Program-made: the position numbers and the translations under genes
Part shown: one piece after another, positions 1 to 9,000 of the stretch
Layout: every line of letters starts with the position of its first letter
Position numbering within the stretch: the stretch's first letter is position 1
The notes under the pieces: model-generated
Databases searched by the model: none
What the model saw: the letters and a program-made list of their open reading frames with translations, nothing else
What the model was told of the DNA's origin: nothing
From: Candidatus Thiodiazotropha sp. (ex Monitilora ramsayi)
GTDB taxonomy: Bacteria; Pseudomonadota; Gammaproteobacteria; Chromatiales; Chromatiaceae
Length of the DNA stretch: 64,000 bases
Direction: 5' to 3'
Assembly (NCBI GenBank): GCA_025655595.1
Contig: JAHXIO010000006.1
Coordinates: forward strand, 372,001 to 436,000

Positions 1-99
1 CCCTACAGACTAAGCTGTGAAAGACGTGAATCACCGCTAATGAACGTGAATGGAATGAAATAATTTAGCGGTATTTTGCATCCATTCAGGACCAGCTCT

Positions 100-122
100 G
101 TAGGGTGCGGCCCTGCCGCACC
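100..122. repeat. REP-like palindrome, copy 1
   Basis: An 8-bp perfect stem (GGTGCGGC at 104-111, GCCGCACC at 115-122) closes on a 3-base loop and is preceded by GTAG. A nearly identical sequence, differing only in the loop and the last stem base, lies at 34350-34371. Both copies are intergenic, which fits a dispersed REP-like element. Bases 1-154 hold nothing else I can recognise. This copy lies just downstream of the 3' end of the minus-strand hydrolase gene and could act as an RNA 3'-end hairpin. Confidence 0.55.
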
Positions 123-154
123 AAACTGGTAGGCAGATTATGAGATAGAAAACC

Positions 155-793
155 TCAGCGACCGTCACCGACAAAGGGATTGGTACGCCGCTCTTCACCG
201 AAGGTCGATGTGGGACCGTGGCCGGGAATGAACTGCACATCATCCCCCAGGGGCCAGAGTTTCTCGCGAATCGAGCGGATCAATGTGTTGTGATCGCCAC
301 GAGGAAAGTCGGTGCGTCCGATGGAACCCTTGAACAGCACATCCCCCACCTGAGCGAGACGCTCGCCGGCATGATAGAAGACCAGATGTCCCGGTGTGTG
401 GCCGGGGCAGTGTAGTACCTCCAGGGTTTCTTCACCGACAGAGACCTTGTCCCCCTCCTGCAACCAGCGGTCCGGCTGGCAGATTCTCTCATCGCCGAAA
501 CCGAACATCGCAGCCTGCTGGGCCATACCGTCGAGCCAGAAGGCGTCGTCCGGATGGGGGCCGTCTATCGGAACCTTGAGCAGTTCCGCGAGTTCAACGG
601 CCCCGCCGGCATGGTCGAGATGGCCGTGAGTCAGCAAAATTCTCTCCGGCGTCACGCCAATGGCGTTCAGCTCGGCCATCACGATCGGATTGTCACCGCC
701 GGGATCGACGATGGCCGCGTGCAGGCTCTTCTCACACCAGAGAATCGTACAGTTCTGTTCAAAGGGTGTTACCGGGACGATTTTGTATCTCAT
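155..793 (-). CDS. MBL-fold metallo-hydrolase (YcbL/glyoxalase II-like)
   Basis: This 212-residue cytoplasmic metallo-beta-lactamase-fold hydrolase has the binuclear metal site motif THGHLDHAG at residues 55-63 (H56, H58, D60, H61). Further metal ligands are seen in the CPGHTPGH segment and in the C-terminal FIPGHGP. The length matches YcbL-type hydroxyacylglutathione hydrolase relatives, which are shorter than true glyoxalase II, so a thioester hydrolase role is likely but the substrate is unknown. The start ATG overlaps the TGA of the upstream thioredoxin gene by one base, so the two are probably co-translated. The protein lacks the C-terminal glutathione-binding domain of GloB. Confidence 0.85.
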   Translation of the reverse strand: MRYKIVPVTPFEQNCTILWCEKSLHAAIVDPGGDNPIVMAELNAIGVTPERILLTHGHLDHAGGAVELAELLKVPIDGPHPDDAFWLDGMAQQAAMFGFGDERICQPDRWLQEGDKVSVGEETLEVLHCPGHTPGHLVFYHAGERLAQVGDVLFKGSIGRTDFPRGDHNTLIRSIREKLWPLGDDVQFIPGHGPTSTFGEERRTNPFVGDGR

Positions 794-1176
794 CAGGCCA
801 CCCGCTCGAGGAGTGAGGCCAGCTGTTTTTCAGTCTTCGAGCCGAGCGCCACATCCAGTACCTTGTTGTCTTTGACCAGTACCGTGGTCGGCGTGGCGCG
901 AATGTTGAAAGCCCTGGCCGTTTCGGGATCTCCCTGCACATCGATTTTGAGAACCTGCTCATTTTCCCCCGCCAGCCGGTCGATGATGGGAGTCATGGCT
1001 CGGCAGGGGCCGCAATTCGCGCTGTAGAAATAGATCATGCGATTGCCCGACAAATGATCCGGAAGCGACGTTTCAATCTGTTTGCCGACCATGCGCCTTG
1101 CTGACAGATAGGTCAGCATCGGTACCAGAATTAGGAACGCGGCAACCAGCAACAGAACGATCATTACCCAGGACAT
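793..1176 (-). CDS. Membrane-anchored thioredoxin-family protein
   Basis: A 127-residue protein with one N-terminal transmembrane helix (about residues 3-24) followed by a thioredoxin fold. The redox motif is CGPC (C55, C58), and the cis-proline loop is in RATPTTV. The active domain would face either side depending on helix topology. The short basic stretch after the helix (SARRMVGK) suggests the C-terminal domain is cytoplasmic. It is transcribed with the MBL hydrolase directly downstream (TGATG overlap). A role as thiol reductant or redox partner is inferred from the family; no specific partner is visible. Confidence 0.85.
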   Translation of the reverse strand: MSWVMIVLLLVAAFLILVPMLTYLSARRMVGKQIETSLPDHLSGNRMIYFYSANCGPCRAMTPIIDRLAGENEQVLKIDVQGDPETARAFNIRATPTTVLVKDNKVLDVALGSKTEKQLASLLERVA

Positions 1177-1259
1177 GCGGTTGGATCTCCAGATGGTGTT
1201 TCGTGGTGCGCCGGATACAATGGTTGCTCGTTGACAGAAAATCTATAACAGGTTGGCCG

Positions 1260-1949
1260 ATGGAGCAGATGACGCTTTATTTAGTCCTGGGGGGATTATT
1301 GATCCTAACCCTGGTGCTGGCAAGTATCGCTCAGCGATACCATGCCTATATTGAGGAGCGTCGCAGACGCATAGAGCGGGTACTGCAAAAGGTCAGCGAG
1401 ATCGAAGGGATCCTGCATCGGATGCGGGGTCTGCCTGTGCCGGTCGAAGCGGAGGAGATCCTGAGAAAAGAGGTGCTGGAACGACTGAGTGTTGTGAAAA
1501 GCGTCCATTCCCGTCATCCGGGAATTGACAAAATGATCGCTGAGGCGGAGCAAGCCCTATCCGCGGTAGAGCCGGGTACGGCCAGTCTGGACCTTGACGA
1601 AGTCCAGCTGGCAACGCTGATCATAACCCTTGGAGAGGTACTCTGGATGGGACAGGAGGGCCGTTTTGCCTCCGAACTCCCGGAACAGGACAAGATCGCG
1701 CTCATGCAGGTCTGCGCCATGCGTCGAGCCGAATGTCTCAACCGGTTTCATCGTCGGGAAGGGGAACAGAAGCGCAGGGATGGGCAGCTCAATCAGGCGT
1801 TATGGCACTACAATCAGATCTGTAAGTTTATCCGGGAGAACGGTCCCGAGGACGATCGGGTCAGGTCCTGGTACCGGCAAGCGGAGGAGACTCATCGGGA
1901 GATCCTGCTGGAAATCAACGGTCACGCCGATGAGTCATCTTCGGAATAG
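1260..1949 (+). CDS. Membrane-anchored protein of unknown function
   Basis: I do not recognise this 229-residue protein. An N-terminal transmembrane helix (about residues 5-24) is followed by a strongly basic, coiled-coil-like helix ([21 protein letters not shown]), then mostly alpha-helical sequence. The C-terminal half could form TPR-like helix pairs. The start at 1260 is chosen because the hydrophobic helix begins there; an in-frame ATG at 1098 would overlap the divergent thioredoxin gene and adds unlikely sequence. Its 3' end overlaps the convergent yacG gene by 28 bases. An inner-membrane scaffold is possible, but this is only inference from shape. Confidence 0.7.
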   Translation: MEQMTLYLVLGGLLILTLVLASIAQRYHAYIEERRRRIERVLQKVSEIEGILHRMRGLPVPVEAEEILRKEVLERLSVVKSVHSRHPGIDKMIAEAEQALSAVEPGTASLDLDEVQLATLIITLGEVLWMGQEGRFASELPEQDKIALMQVCAMRRAECLNRFHRREGEQKRRDGQLNQALWHYNQICKFIRENGPEDDRVRSWYRQAEETHREILLEINGHADESSSE

Positions 1950-2128
1950 CCTTCGAGGGGCTCCGATATACGGTGGTTTTCGTCCAGCCAGTCTCCCAGG
2001 TCGATCAAACGGCAACGTTCGCTGCAGAAGGGGCGCCAGAGAGACGTAGAAGCCCAGGTCACCGGCTTGCTACAGGTGGGGCAGGGGACGGTTGTCTGTT
2101 TACGGCGGGTGGAATCTTTCGTGCTCAT
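1922..2128 (-). CDS. yacG: DNA gyrase inhibitor / zinc-binding protein YacG
   Basis: A small zinc-ribbon protein of 68 residues. Four cysteines (C16, C19, C35, C39) are arranged as CPTC...FCSERC, followed by the family signature [11 protein letters not shown]. In E. coli YacG binds the GyrB C-terminal region and inhibits gyrase. An alternative in-frame TTG at 2155 would add nine residues. The ATG at 2128 is preferred because homologues start close to the first CxxC. The gene lies directly after zapD on the same strand, the usual gammaproteobacterial neighbour. Confidence 0.88.
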   Translation of the reverse strand: MSTKDSTRRKQTTVPCPTCSKPVTWASTSLWRPFCSERCRLIDLGDWLDENHRISEPLEGYSEDDSSA

Positions 2129-2161
2129 CCCTTTATCCAATGATGCCAAGCTCAATATTCT

Positions 2162-2929
2162 TCAGAATATGCAGGCTGTCAGTAGAAAATCCACATCCCG
2201 GGTGGCCTGAATAGGTCTGCCGGCATCTATCGATTCGAGAAAGCGGACACTGAAGCGGTGTTTATTACCGCTGATTTCGGTGAACACAGTTTCGGATCTT
2301 GGCAGGCTGACCCTGACCATCTGCGCCGGTGCCGAGCTGTCCAATGTGCGTTGAAATAGGCCTTGAGGTGCCTGCTCCTGGCTAGGCAGATTGCTGTTTC
2401 TGACCAGGTTGAGTAGTAGCACCACCGCTTCTCTTACGGGATGAAGCTCCTGCATCCAGTCACTCATCTGAGTTTGACGAATCTCATGCGGCTGATTGAG
2501 CCAGTAGTGGTACTGGGGCAGATCGAAGTTGCAGTTGCCGCCGGGAATGCTGCTGCGCTGCAAAATGGTATTGAGGAATTCATTGCTGCGCAGGCGCCGG
2601 GCAATCTGGCCATCCAGGCGATAGACCTGGTGAATCGCCTGCTCCAGGTCGTCGAGCACCTGCCCCAGTGCCTGCATGTCCACCCCGGGTTGTTGGCGCA
2701 CACGCTCAAGATTACCGGTGTGTCGTTCAAGCTCTTTGAGAATTTCGGTCTTGAGATCGGATCGGCTAAAGATACTGATGATACTCAGCAGGCCTTCTAT
2801 CGCTGCGCGGTTACTCCATGGGTCCGCCAGAGGACGAAAGTGGTCCACCTGCATGAAGAGGTGTTCCAGACGCAGAAAGGTGCGAATCCTTTCGTTCAAC
2901 GGATGTTCAAAATGGATCAGGTCAGCCAC
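2162..2929 (-). CDS. zapD: Cell division protein ZapD
   Basis: A 255-residue FtsZ-associated protein that cross-links FtsZ filaments at the division ring. The N-terminus shows the family pattern FEHPLNERIRTFLRLEHLF, and the rest is the expected helical body plus a C-terminal beta domain (FSVRFLE...). The length is normal for the family. The start is a GTG at 2927-2929. It precedes yacG by 33 bases, matching the conserved zapD-yacG pair. In many relatives coaE and pilD lie upstream; here a flavoprotein gene lies upstream instead. Confidence 0.92.
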   Translation of the reverse strand: MADLIHFEHPLNERIRTFLRLEHLFMQVDHFRPLADPWSNRAAIEGLLSIISIFSRSDLKTEILKELERHTGNLERVRQQPGVDMQALGQVLDDLEQAIHQVYRLDGQIARRLRSNEFLNTILQRSSIPGGNCNFDLPQYHYWLNQPHEIRQTQMSDWMQELHPVREAVVLLLNLVRNSNLPSQEQAPQGLFQRTLDSSAPAQMVRVSLPRSETVFTEISGNKHRFSVRFLESIDAGRPIQATRDVDFLLTACIF

Positions 2930-3053
2930 GTGTTGCGTATTCCGCAGGAAAAGTGTGCATGGATTGCCGCCATTATGTCAGGGCGCGATCTGAACTGCTA
3001 ACCTGCGACTCCTGAAATAGGCATATTTGCAACAGGGTTGGCAGCATAAAAAT

Positions 3054-4064
3054 CTAGCCTCGCACACCGGGACCATGACTGAAGCTGTCCAGGATATGGA
3101 CGTAGTTGACCCGCTCGAATTCAGCGGGATCGGACACGGCTTGTTGACTGACCCGGCCGCGAACCTCGTCGATAGATTCGAACCCCATCTCCTCCATCCA
3201 CGCTTCCACCCCGGAGAGTATGGATGATACGGCAGTCGGTCCCTGCTCCAGTAACAGACTGCAGAGATGAACCACATCGGCACCGGCCAGTAGCAGTTTG
3301 ATGGCGTCCTCAGGGGTGTGAACGCCGCCGGTGGCGCCGAGAGAGAGGTCGGTGCGACCGTGCAGGATCGCTATCCAGCGCATTGCCAGGAGGGATTCCG
3401 CCGATGTGGATGTCTGCAGACTGGCCGACAGCCTCAATGTATCGATATTGATATCGGGTTGATAGAAGCGGTTGAAGAGAGAGACGCCGGCGGCACCTGC
3501 CACTTCCAGCTGTTTCACCATATTGGCCATGGAACTGAATGCTGGTGAGAGTTTCATGTTGATCGGTATCGACACCTGCTGCTTCAGTTGTGTGAGCAGC
3601 TCGATATATCGTTGTTCGATTTCACTGCCGCTGACCTCGGTGTCCGCGGCAACCTGATAGATGTTAAGTTCCAGGGCGTCGGCGCCCGCCTGCTCCATCT
3701 CCTGGGCATGAGAGATCCAGCCTCCCGGTGTGGTGCCGTTGAGACTGGCGATGACGGGAATATCCAGGGAGGTCTTCAGTGCCTGCAGATTTTCCAGGTA
3801 GCGCTCTTGTCCGTTGGAAAAGTCATAGTGAGCGGGCAGGAAACTGTCGGCTTCGGCAAAGCCGGTCTCCTGATGATGGAGAAACCGCACCATCGCCTCC
3901 TCCTCAGCGGTGACGGCCTCTTCGAACAGGGAGTACATAATGATGGCTGCGGCACCAGCGTCCTCCAGGCGCCTTGCGTCCTCAATACTGCGGGAAAGTG
4001 GAGAGGCGGAGGGCACGAAGGGGTTTTTCAGCACCATGCCTAGATAGTGGGTCGTGAGGTCCAT
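3054..4064 (-). CDS. Dihydroorotate dehydrogenase-like flavoprotein
   Basis: A 336-residue protein of the DHOD-like FMN-dependent TIM-barrel family. It opens with MDLTTHYLGMVLKNPFVPSAS and shows the barrel-strand signatures IPVIASLNG, ADALELNIY and LSLGATGGVHTPEDAIKLLLAGAD, the last being a typical phosphate/FMN-binding loop. Such DHOD-like proteins are distinct from PyrD and, to my recollection, recur near pyruvate:ferredoxin oxidoreductase (nifJ) genes. Here nifJ lies 2 kb upstream on the same strand. The substrate is unknown, and a role in pyrimidine synthesis should not be assumed. Confidence 0.82.
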   Translation of the reverse strand: MDLTTHYLGMVLKNPFVPSASPLSRSIEDARRLEDAGAAAIIMYSLFEEAVTAEEEAMVRFLHHQETGFAEADSFLPAHYDFSNGQERYLENLQALKTSLDIPVIASLNGTTPGGWISHAQEMEQAGADALELNIYQVAADTEVSGSEIEQRYIELLTQLKQQVSIPINMKLSPAFSSMANMVKQLEVAGAAGVSLFNRFYQPDINIDTLRLSASLQTSTSAESLLAMRWIAILHGRTDLSLGATGGVHTPEDAIKLLLAGADVVHLCSLLLEQGPTAVSSILSGVEAWMEEMGFESIDEVRGRVSQQAVSDPAEFERVNYVHILDSFSHGPGVRG

Positions 4065-4659
4065 GTCTCTTCTCTCAGCTGCCGTGTTTGATTAGCTCTA
4101 TTAAAGGGTATTTATGGGCAATCGCCAACCTGAGTTGATCTGTACAGGGTCTGCAGAGACGATGGTTGCCTGCTATAAGCTGTTACTTTCCATACTCAAT
4201 GTGACATGTGCCCGAGGCCAAGTGAGCCGGTGTTACATTGACAGGCCATAGGCAGTAGTCGATTTGGAATGGTTCATAACCATTGGGGATGATGCGTATA
4301 AAGCAGATATGAAACTGTAATAAACGAGCATGATTGGAGATTAAGTCGGCGGTTTGGCGAAACCTGTGGATGGAGATGCAGGTGGGATTGTCTGAGATAA
4401 GCAATTGGAGTCGGTGCTGGCTGGTCAAGCATGCGGGTCACTATGTTCACAAGGATGAACCGGAGAGAGTGATCGAAGGGGTGCGTTGGACGTTCTCAAG
4501 TTGGCAGACCGGTCATGGCAGTCATTCCATCCTGGGAATAGCCACTGATGGGAAAGAAGGATTGACGCCCATACCACGCAAGTCTTGATATGGTTCAGTC
4601 AATCTACTCATCGTGCGGCGATTCAGTTAGAGTCGATCACTCAGTATTGTTGCAACCGG
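4065..4659. other. 595-bp intergenic region, largely featureless
   Basis: This gap separates the divergent DHOD-like gene and the TauE-type permease. I see no tRNA, clear terminator or well-formed promoter. The only suggestive item is a short plus-strand reading frame at 4334-4588, described separately. Confidence 0.5.
4334..4588 (+). pseudogene. Possible remnant of an alpha/beta-hydrolase 3' end
   Basis: The 84-codon frame contains AGHYVHKDEPERVIEGV. This resembles the catalytic-histidine region near the C-terminus of alpha/beta-hydrolases (GHxxHxxxPExV). No nucleophile elbow or oxyanion loop precedes it, and I found no matching upstream frame. If the resemblance is real, this is a decayed fragment rather than a working gene. 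The frame could equally be chance. Confidence 0.25.
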
Positions 4660-5436
4660 ATGGCCATGACCTATCAACTGCTGTTCCTGTTCGGCGCGGG
4701 TTTTTTCGGAGGTGTACTCAACACCATCGCAGGCGGCGGCAGTTTCATTACCTTTCCGGCCCTGCTCTTCGTCGGCGTGGCGCCGATCAGTGCCAACGCC
4801 ACCAACACCTTCGCCTCATGCGCCGGCTATCTGAGCGGTGCCTATGCTTTCCGCAGGGAGCTCACTGTACATAAGACGGCATTACCACGAATGATGCTCG
4901 TCAGTCTGGTCGGTGGAAGCCTGGGGGCTTTGTTGCTGCTACAGACGCCGGAATCGCTCTTTCGTGAGGCGATCCCCTGGTTGTTGCTCTTTGCGACGCT
5001 ACTGTTTGCTTTTGGCGGCTGGATAAACCGCAGCCTGAAACGATACGCATCCCGTCATCGGCACGCCTCCCTGATAGGCGGTCTGTTACTGTTGCTGATA
5101 CTGTTGGCAGCCTCGGTCTATGGCGGATTCTTCAATGCCGGCTTGGGCATCATCGTACTCAGTTATTTGGCGTTGGCAGGTTATACTGACATCAACGCCA
5201 TGAACGGCCTGAAACTGCTCATCTCCTCAGTGGTATCCCTGATCGCCATTGTGCTGTTTATTTACGATGGCGCCATCGCCTGGTACGAAGGAATCGTCGT
5301 CATGTTGGGCACTTTGGCCGGTGGTTACGTGGCCGCTCACTATTCACGCCAACTGCCTCAGACAATCATACGGAATTTTGTTCTCGTCGCCGGCACTCTC
5401 ATGTCGATCTATTTCTTTATCGAGATCTACCTTTGA
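4660..5436 (+). CDS. TauE/SafE family membrane permease
   Basis: A polytopic inner-membrane protein of about 258 residues with seven or eight predicted helices. It carries two copies of the family glycine-rich motif: GGVLNTIAGGGSFITFPAL near the N-terminus and YGGFFNAGLGIIVLSYLAL in the second half. Members export sulfite, sulfoacetate or other organosulfur anions, or transport unknown anions; the substrate here cannot be told. The start at ATG 4660 is chosen because the hydrophobic sequence begins there and the 25 residues upstream are not membrane-like. No clear Shine-Dalgarno site is seen. Confidence 0.85.
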   Translation: MAMTYQLLFLFGAGFFGGVLNTIAGGGSFITFPALLFVGVAPISANATNTFASCAGYLSGAYAFRRELTVHKTALPRMMLVSLVGGSLGALLLLQTPESLFREAIPWLLLFATLLFAFGGWINRSLKRYASRHRHASLIGGLLLLLILLAASVYGGFFNAGLGIIVLSYLALAGYTDINAMNGLKLLISSVVSLIAIVLFIYDGAIAWYEGIVVMLGTLAGGYVAAHYSRQLPQTIIRNFVLVAGTLMSIYFFIEIYL

Positions 5437-5461
5437 AAGGTGGCTGAGGCCCTAGTTGGCC

Positions 5462-5866
5462 CTACTTCAAATCGTCCTCGGCATCCTGCCCAAACGACAG
5501 CATGTGACCATCGGGATCCTGCAGGCTGAACTCCCTCATGCCGTAGACGGTGACCTCCAAAGGCGTGGTTTTAAAACCCTTCCCGGTTACAGACTTATAG
5601 AGCGCTTCAATATCGTCGGGATAGAAGTAGAAGATTGTCGGCCAACTGGTGTTTTGTTGTGGATCTATATCCTTTTGTAATCCAAGCGACGTATCCGTCT
5701 CCGACAACATCAGTTCGGTATCTCCCGAGTGGATCATTCCCCAGCGAAACTCTTTTAGTGCCTCTCTGGCACTCACGACCTCAAACCCCAGTGCAGACTG
5801 GTAAAACGCCAAACTCGCTTCAAGGTTGGAAACGTTGAGCATGGGGATCATATTCTTCAGTCGCAT
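5462..5866 (-). CDS. VOC (glyoxalase/bleomycin-resistance) family protein
   Basis: A 134-residue single-domain VOC protein with two beta-alpha-beta-beta-beta modules: residues 4-60 (MIPMLNVSNLEASLAFYQS...LGFEV) and residues 70-125 (...YGMREFSLQDPDGHMLSFGQ). The DPDGH turn and the glutamate-bearing strands fit the family. The start at 5866 is supported by GGAG seven bases upstream; an earlier in-frame start at 5908 lacks this. The function could be lyase, dioxygenase-like or binding, and I cannot choose. The gene sits between the permease and nifJ, convergent with the former. Confidence 0.75.
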   Translation of the reverse strand: MRLKNMIPMLNVSNLEASLAFYQSALGFEVVSAREALKEFRWGMIHSGDTELMLSETDTSLGLQKDIDPQQNTSWPTIFYFYPDDIEALYKSVTGKGFKTTPLEVTVYGMREFSLQDPDGHMLSFGQDAEDDLK

Positions 5867-5960
5867 GTTAAATCTCCATTTAATCGAGTGCCATAAAGTG
5901 ATGCTCAAATCCCATATTCAATCCACTTGAAACGATTACTCCAAGAGGCATGCTGTAGTG

Positions 5961-6020
5961 AAAATTCAAAATTCAAAATTCAAAATTCAAAATTCAAAAT
6001 TCAAAATTCAAAATTCAAAA
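5961..6020. repeat. Tandem heptamer array, 8 x AAAATTC
   Basis: Eight perfect head-to-tail copies of AAAATTC (5961-6016) are followed by a partial AAAA (6017-6020). The array ends one base short of the nifJ stop codon (6022-6024). On the nifJ transcript strand it would read as U-rich UUUUGAA repeats. Perfect copy identity suggests recent slippage. A related, degenerate AT-rich sequence lies at 29767-29895. Confidence 0.95.
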
Positions 6021-6021
6021 C

Positions 6022-9000
6022 CTACCCTTCCGTCTTTTCTCCCGTCGCCAGTTTCGCCAATTGCTCATAGAGCTGATAGCGGGTCTTGATCTGCTGTTGT
6101 GCCTGACGAAGAAAGCGCTCCGAAGCCTCCGGATGGGTTCGCTCCAGCACACTGAAACGAGTCTCGGTCGTGGCGAAGTCGCGGTAGGGTATGGAGGGCT
6201 CCTTGGAGTCCATCTTCAAGGGGTTCTCCCCCTTCTCGCTACGGCGTGGGTCGTAGCGGAACAGGGGCCAGTGCCCTGAATCGACCGCCAACTCCTGCTG
6301 TCGGATATTGTTCGACAGATCGACCCCGTGAGCGATACAGGGCGAATAGCAGATGATCAACGAGGGTCCGTCATAGGATTCAGCCTCGAGAAAGATCCGC
6401 AGGGTGTGTACGTCCTTGGCGCCGAAGGCCACCTGTCCCACATAGACATTGCCGTAGGCCATGGCCATCAGTGCAATATCCTTCTTGTTGGTCGGCTTGC
6501 CCCCTGCGGAGAACTTGGCTACGGCCCCAAGGGGGGTTGCTTTGGAGGTCTGGCCGCCGGTGTTGGAGTAAGTCTCCGTATCGAGCAGCAGGATGTTGAC
6601 GTTTCGTCCGGAAGCGAACACGTGGTCGACGCCGCCATAACCGATGTCGTAGGCCCAACCGTCACCGCCCACCAGCCAGACGCTCTTCCTGGCCAGATTG
6701 TCGGCAACTGCCAGCAGACTTTTCGCATGGGGTGTGCCGATCTCACGCAACTTTTGCTTCAGGGTCTCGATTCGTTCACGCTGCTCGAAGATGACGGCTT
6801 CGCTGTGCTGGTTGGCGTTGAGCAGTGCGTCGCTGAGTTCGCCACCGAGTTGCTCTCGCATCTCTGCAATCAGCGCTTTGGCATGGTCTCTCTGCATGTC
6901 GATGGCGATGCGCATACCGAGGCCGAATTCTGCATTGTCTTCGAACAGGGAGTTGGACCAGGCGGGGCCCCGCCCCTCCGGGTTGGTGGTGTAGGGGGTG
7001 GTGGGCAGGTTGCCGCCGTAGATCGAGGAGCAGCCGGTGGCGTTGGCGATCAGCATGCGGTCACCGAAGAGTTGGGTCGCCAGTTTGACATAGGGGGTCT
7101 CGCCACAGCCGACACAGGCGCCGGAGAATTCGAACAGGGGTTGCATGATCATGGATCCCTTGAGAGTGGTCTCCTTGAGTCGGGTGCGGTCGTATTCGGG
7201 CAGGGTGAGAAAGAAGTCCCAGTTGACGCGCTCCTGTCGGTGGTAGGCGTCGTCGTCCACCATGTTGAGCGCCTTGCGCTGGGGATCTTTCTTGTCCCTG
7301 ATCGGGCAGATCTCCACGCAGAGCCCGCAGCCGGTGCAGTCGTCCGGTGCCACCTGGTAGCTGATGTGGGTGCCGGGCTCGAAATCCTTGCCGCCCTTGA
7401 CCTGTGTGTGAAGGAAGGTCCCGGGGGCGTTCTCGGTCAGCGATTCAGGAAAGACCTTGGAACGGATGGCGGCGTGGGGGCAGACCAGGGGACATTTACC
7501 GCAATGAGTGCAGAGGTCCATCTCCCACTTCGGCAGCTGCAGGGCGATGTTGCGCTTCTCGTAGGCGGTGGTGCCCAGGGGCCAGGTACCGTCGTTGGGC
7601 ATCAGACTGACCGGGACCGCGTCTCCCTGGCCGGCTATGATGAGGGAGGTGACTTGCTGTACGAAAGCGGGCGCGTCGGCCGGCACCACCGGCTTGGGTT
7701 GCTCGTCCCGGGTGACTGTCTGCGGCAGTGGCACCTGGTGCAGACCGGCCAGGGCCGCGTCGATGGCGTCGTAGTTGCGCTGCAGCAGGCGTGCCCCTTT
7801 TCGACCGTAGCTCTTTTTCACCGCCTCCTTGATCAGTTCGATGGCACGTTCCTGTTCCAACAGACTGGAGATGGCGAAGAAGCAGGTCTGCATGATGGTG
7901 TTGATGCGCCGGCCCATGCCGGTTTTGTCGGCGATTTTATAAGCGTCGATGATATAGAAGCTCAATTCCTTGTCGATCATCTGCCGTTGCATCTTGCCTG
8001 GCAGGGTCTCCCAGACCTCGTCGGGCCCGGCATTGGTATTGAGGAGGAAGACGCCGCCTGGTTTAGCCTTGTCGAGCATTTCGTATCGCTCGAGAAAGGT
8101 GGGCTGGTGGCAGGCGACAAAGCTCGCTTCGTCCTCGCCGATCAGGTAGGTGCTATTGATCGGATCGGGACCGAATCGCAGGTGGGAGACGGTCACCGCC
8201 CCTGACTTTTTCGAGTCGTACTGAAAGTAGCCCTGGGCGTGGTTCTCCGTCTCTTCACCGATGATCTTGATCGAGTTTTTGTTGGCTGAGACGGTGCCGT
8301 CGGCACCCAGACCGTAGAAGAGGCAGGCGGTGACGTTCCGGGTGGCCGTGGGGCGGAAAAGGCGGTCCCAGGGCAGGCTGGTCTTACTTAAGTCGTCGAT
8401 GATGCCGACGGTGAAGGGGTTTCTCGGCGACTCGAGCGCCAGCTCGTCGAAGATCCCTTTGACCATTGCCGGCGTGAACTCCTTGGAAGAGAGGCCGTAA
8501 CGTCCGCCGACGATACGCGGCAACCGGGTGCGGCTCCCATCGGCAAATGCCTGGGCAAAGGCGCCCAGGACATCCTTGTAGAGAGGCTCGCCGTCAGCAC
8601 CGGGTTCCTTTGTGCGGTCGAGCACGGCGATTCTTTCCACCGATTCGGGTACGGCTGCCAGTAGCCGCTCTGCATCGAAGGGGCGGAACAACCGCACCTT
8701 GACCATGCCCAGTTTCTCCCCCGCGGCGACCAAGTGCGCTACCGCCTCCTGGGCGGCACCGATGCCGGAACCCATGAGCATGATCAGATGATCGGGTTGC
8801 TCCGCACCGATATATTCGAACAGGCCGTAGCGCCGCCCGGTAAGACGGGCGAATCGATCCATCGTCGCCTGCAGAATCGCCGGTGCCTCGGCATAGAACG
8901 GATTGACGGTTTCACGCCCCTGGAAATAGACATCGGGATTTTGCGAGGTGCCCCGTATCACCGGATGGTCGGGAGAGAGCGAACGTTCACGGTGTGCTGT

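Noticed and set aside
4490-4505. GACGTTCTCAAGT shared with 22683-22695 as a repeat
   Set aside because: Only 13 bases match, without flanking similarity or structure; compatible with chance.
6328-8205. 625-codon open frame on the plus strand opposite nifJ
   Set aside because: Its composition (Gly/Val/His-rich, no domain) is that of an antisense shadow of the high-GC nifJ gene.
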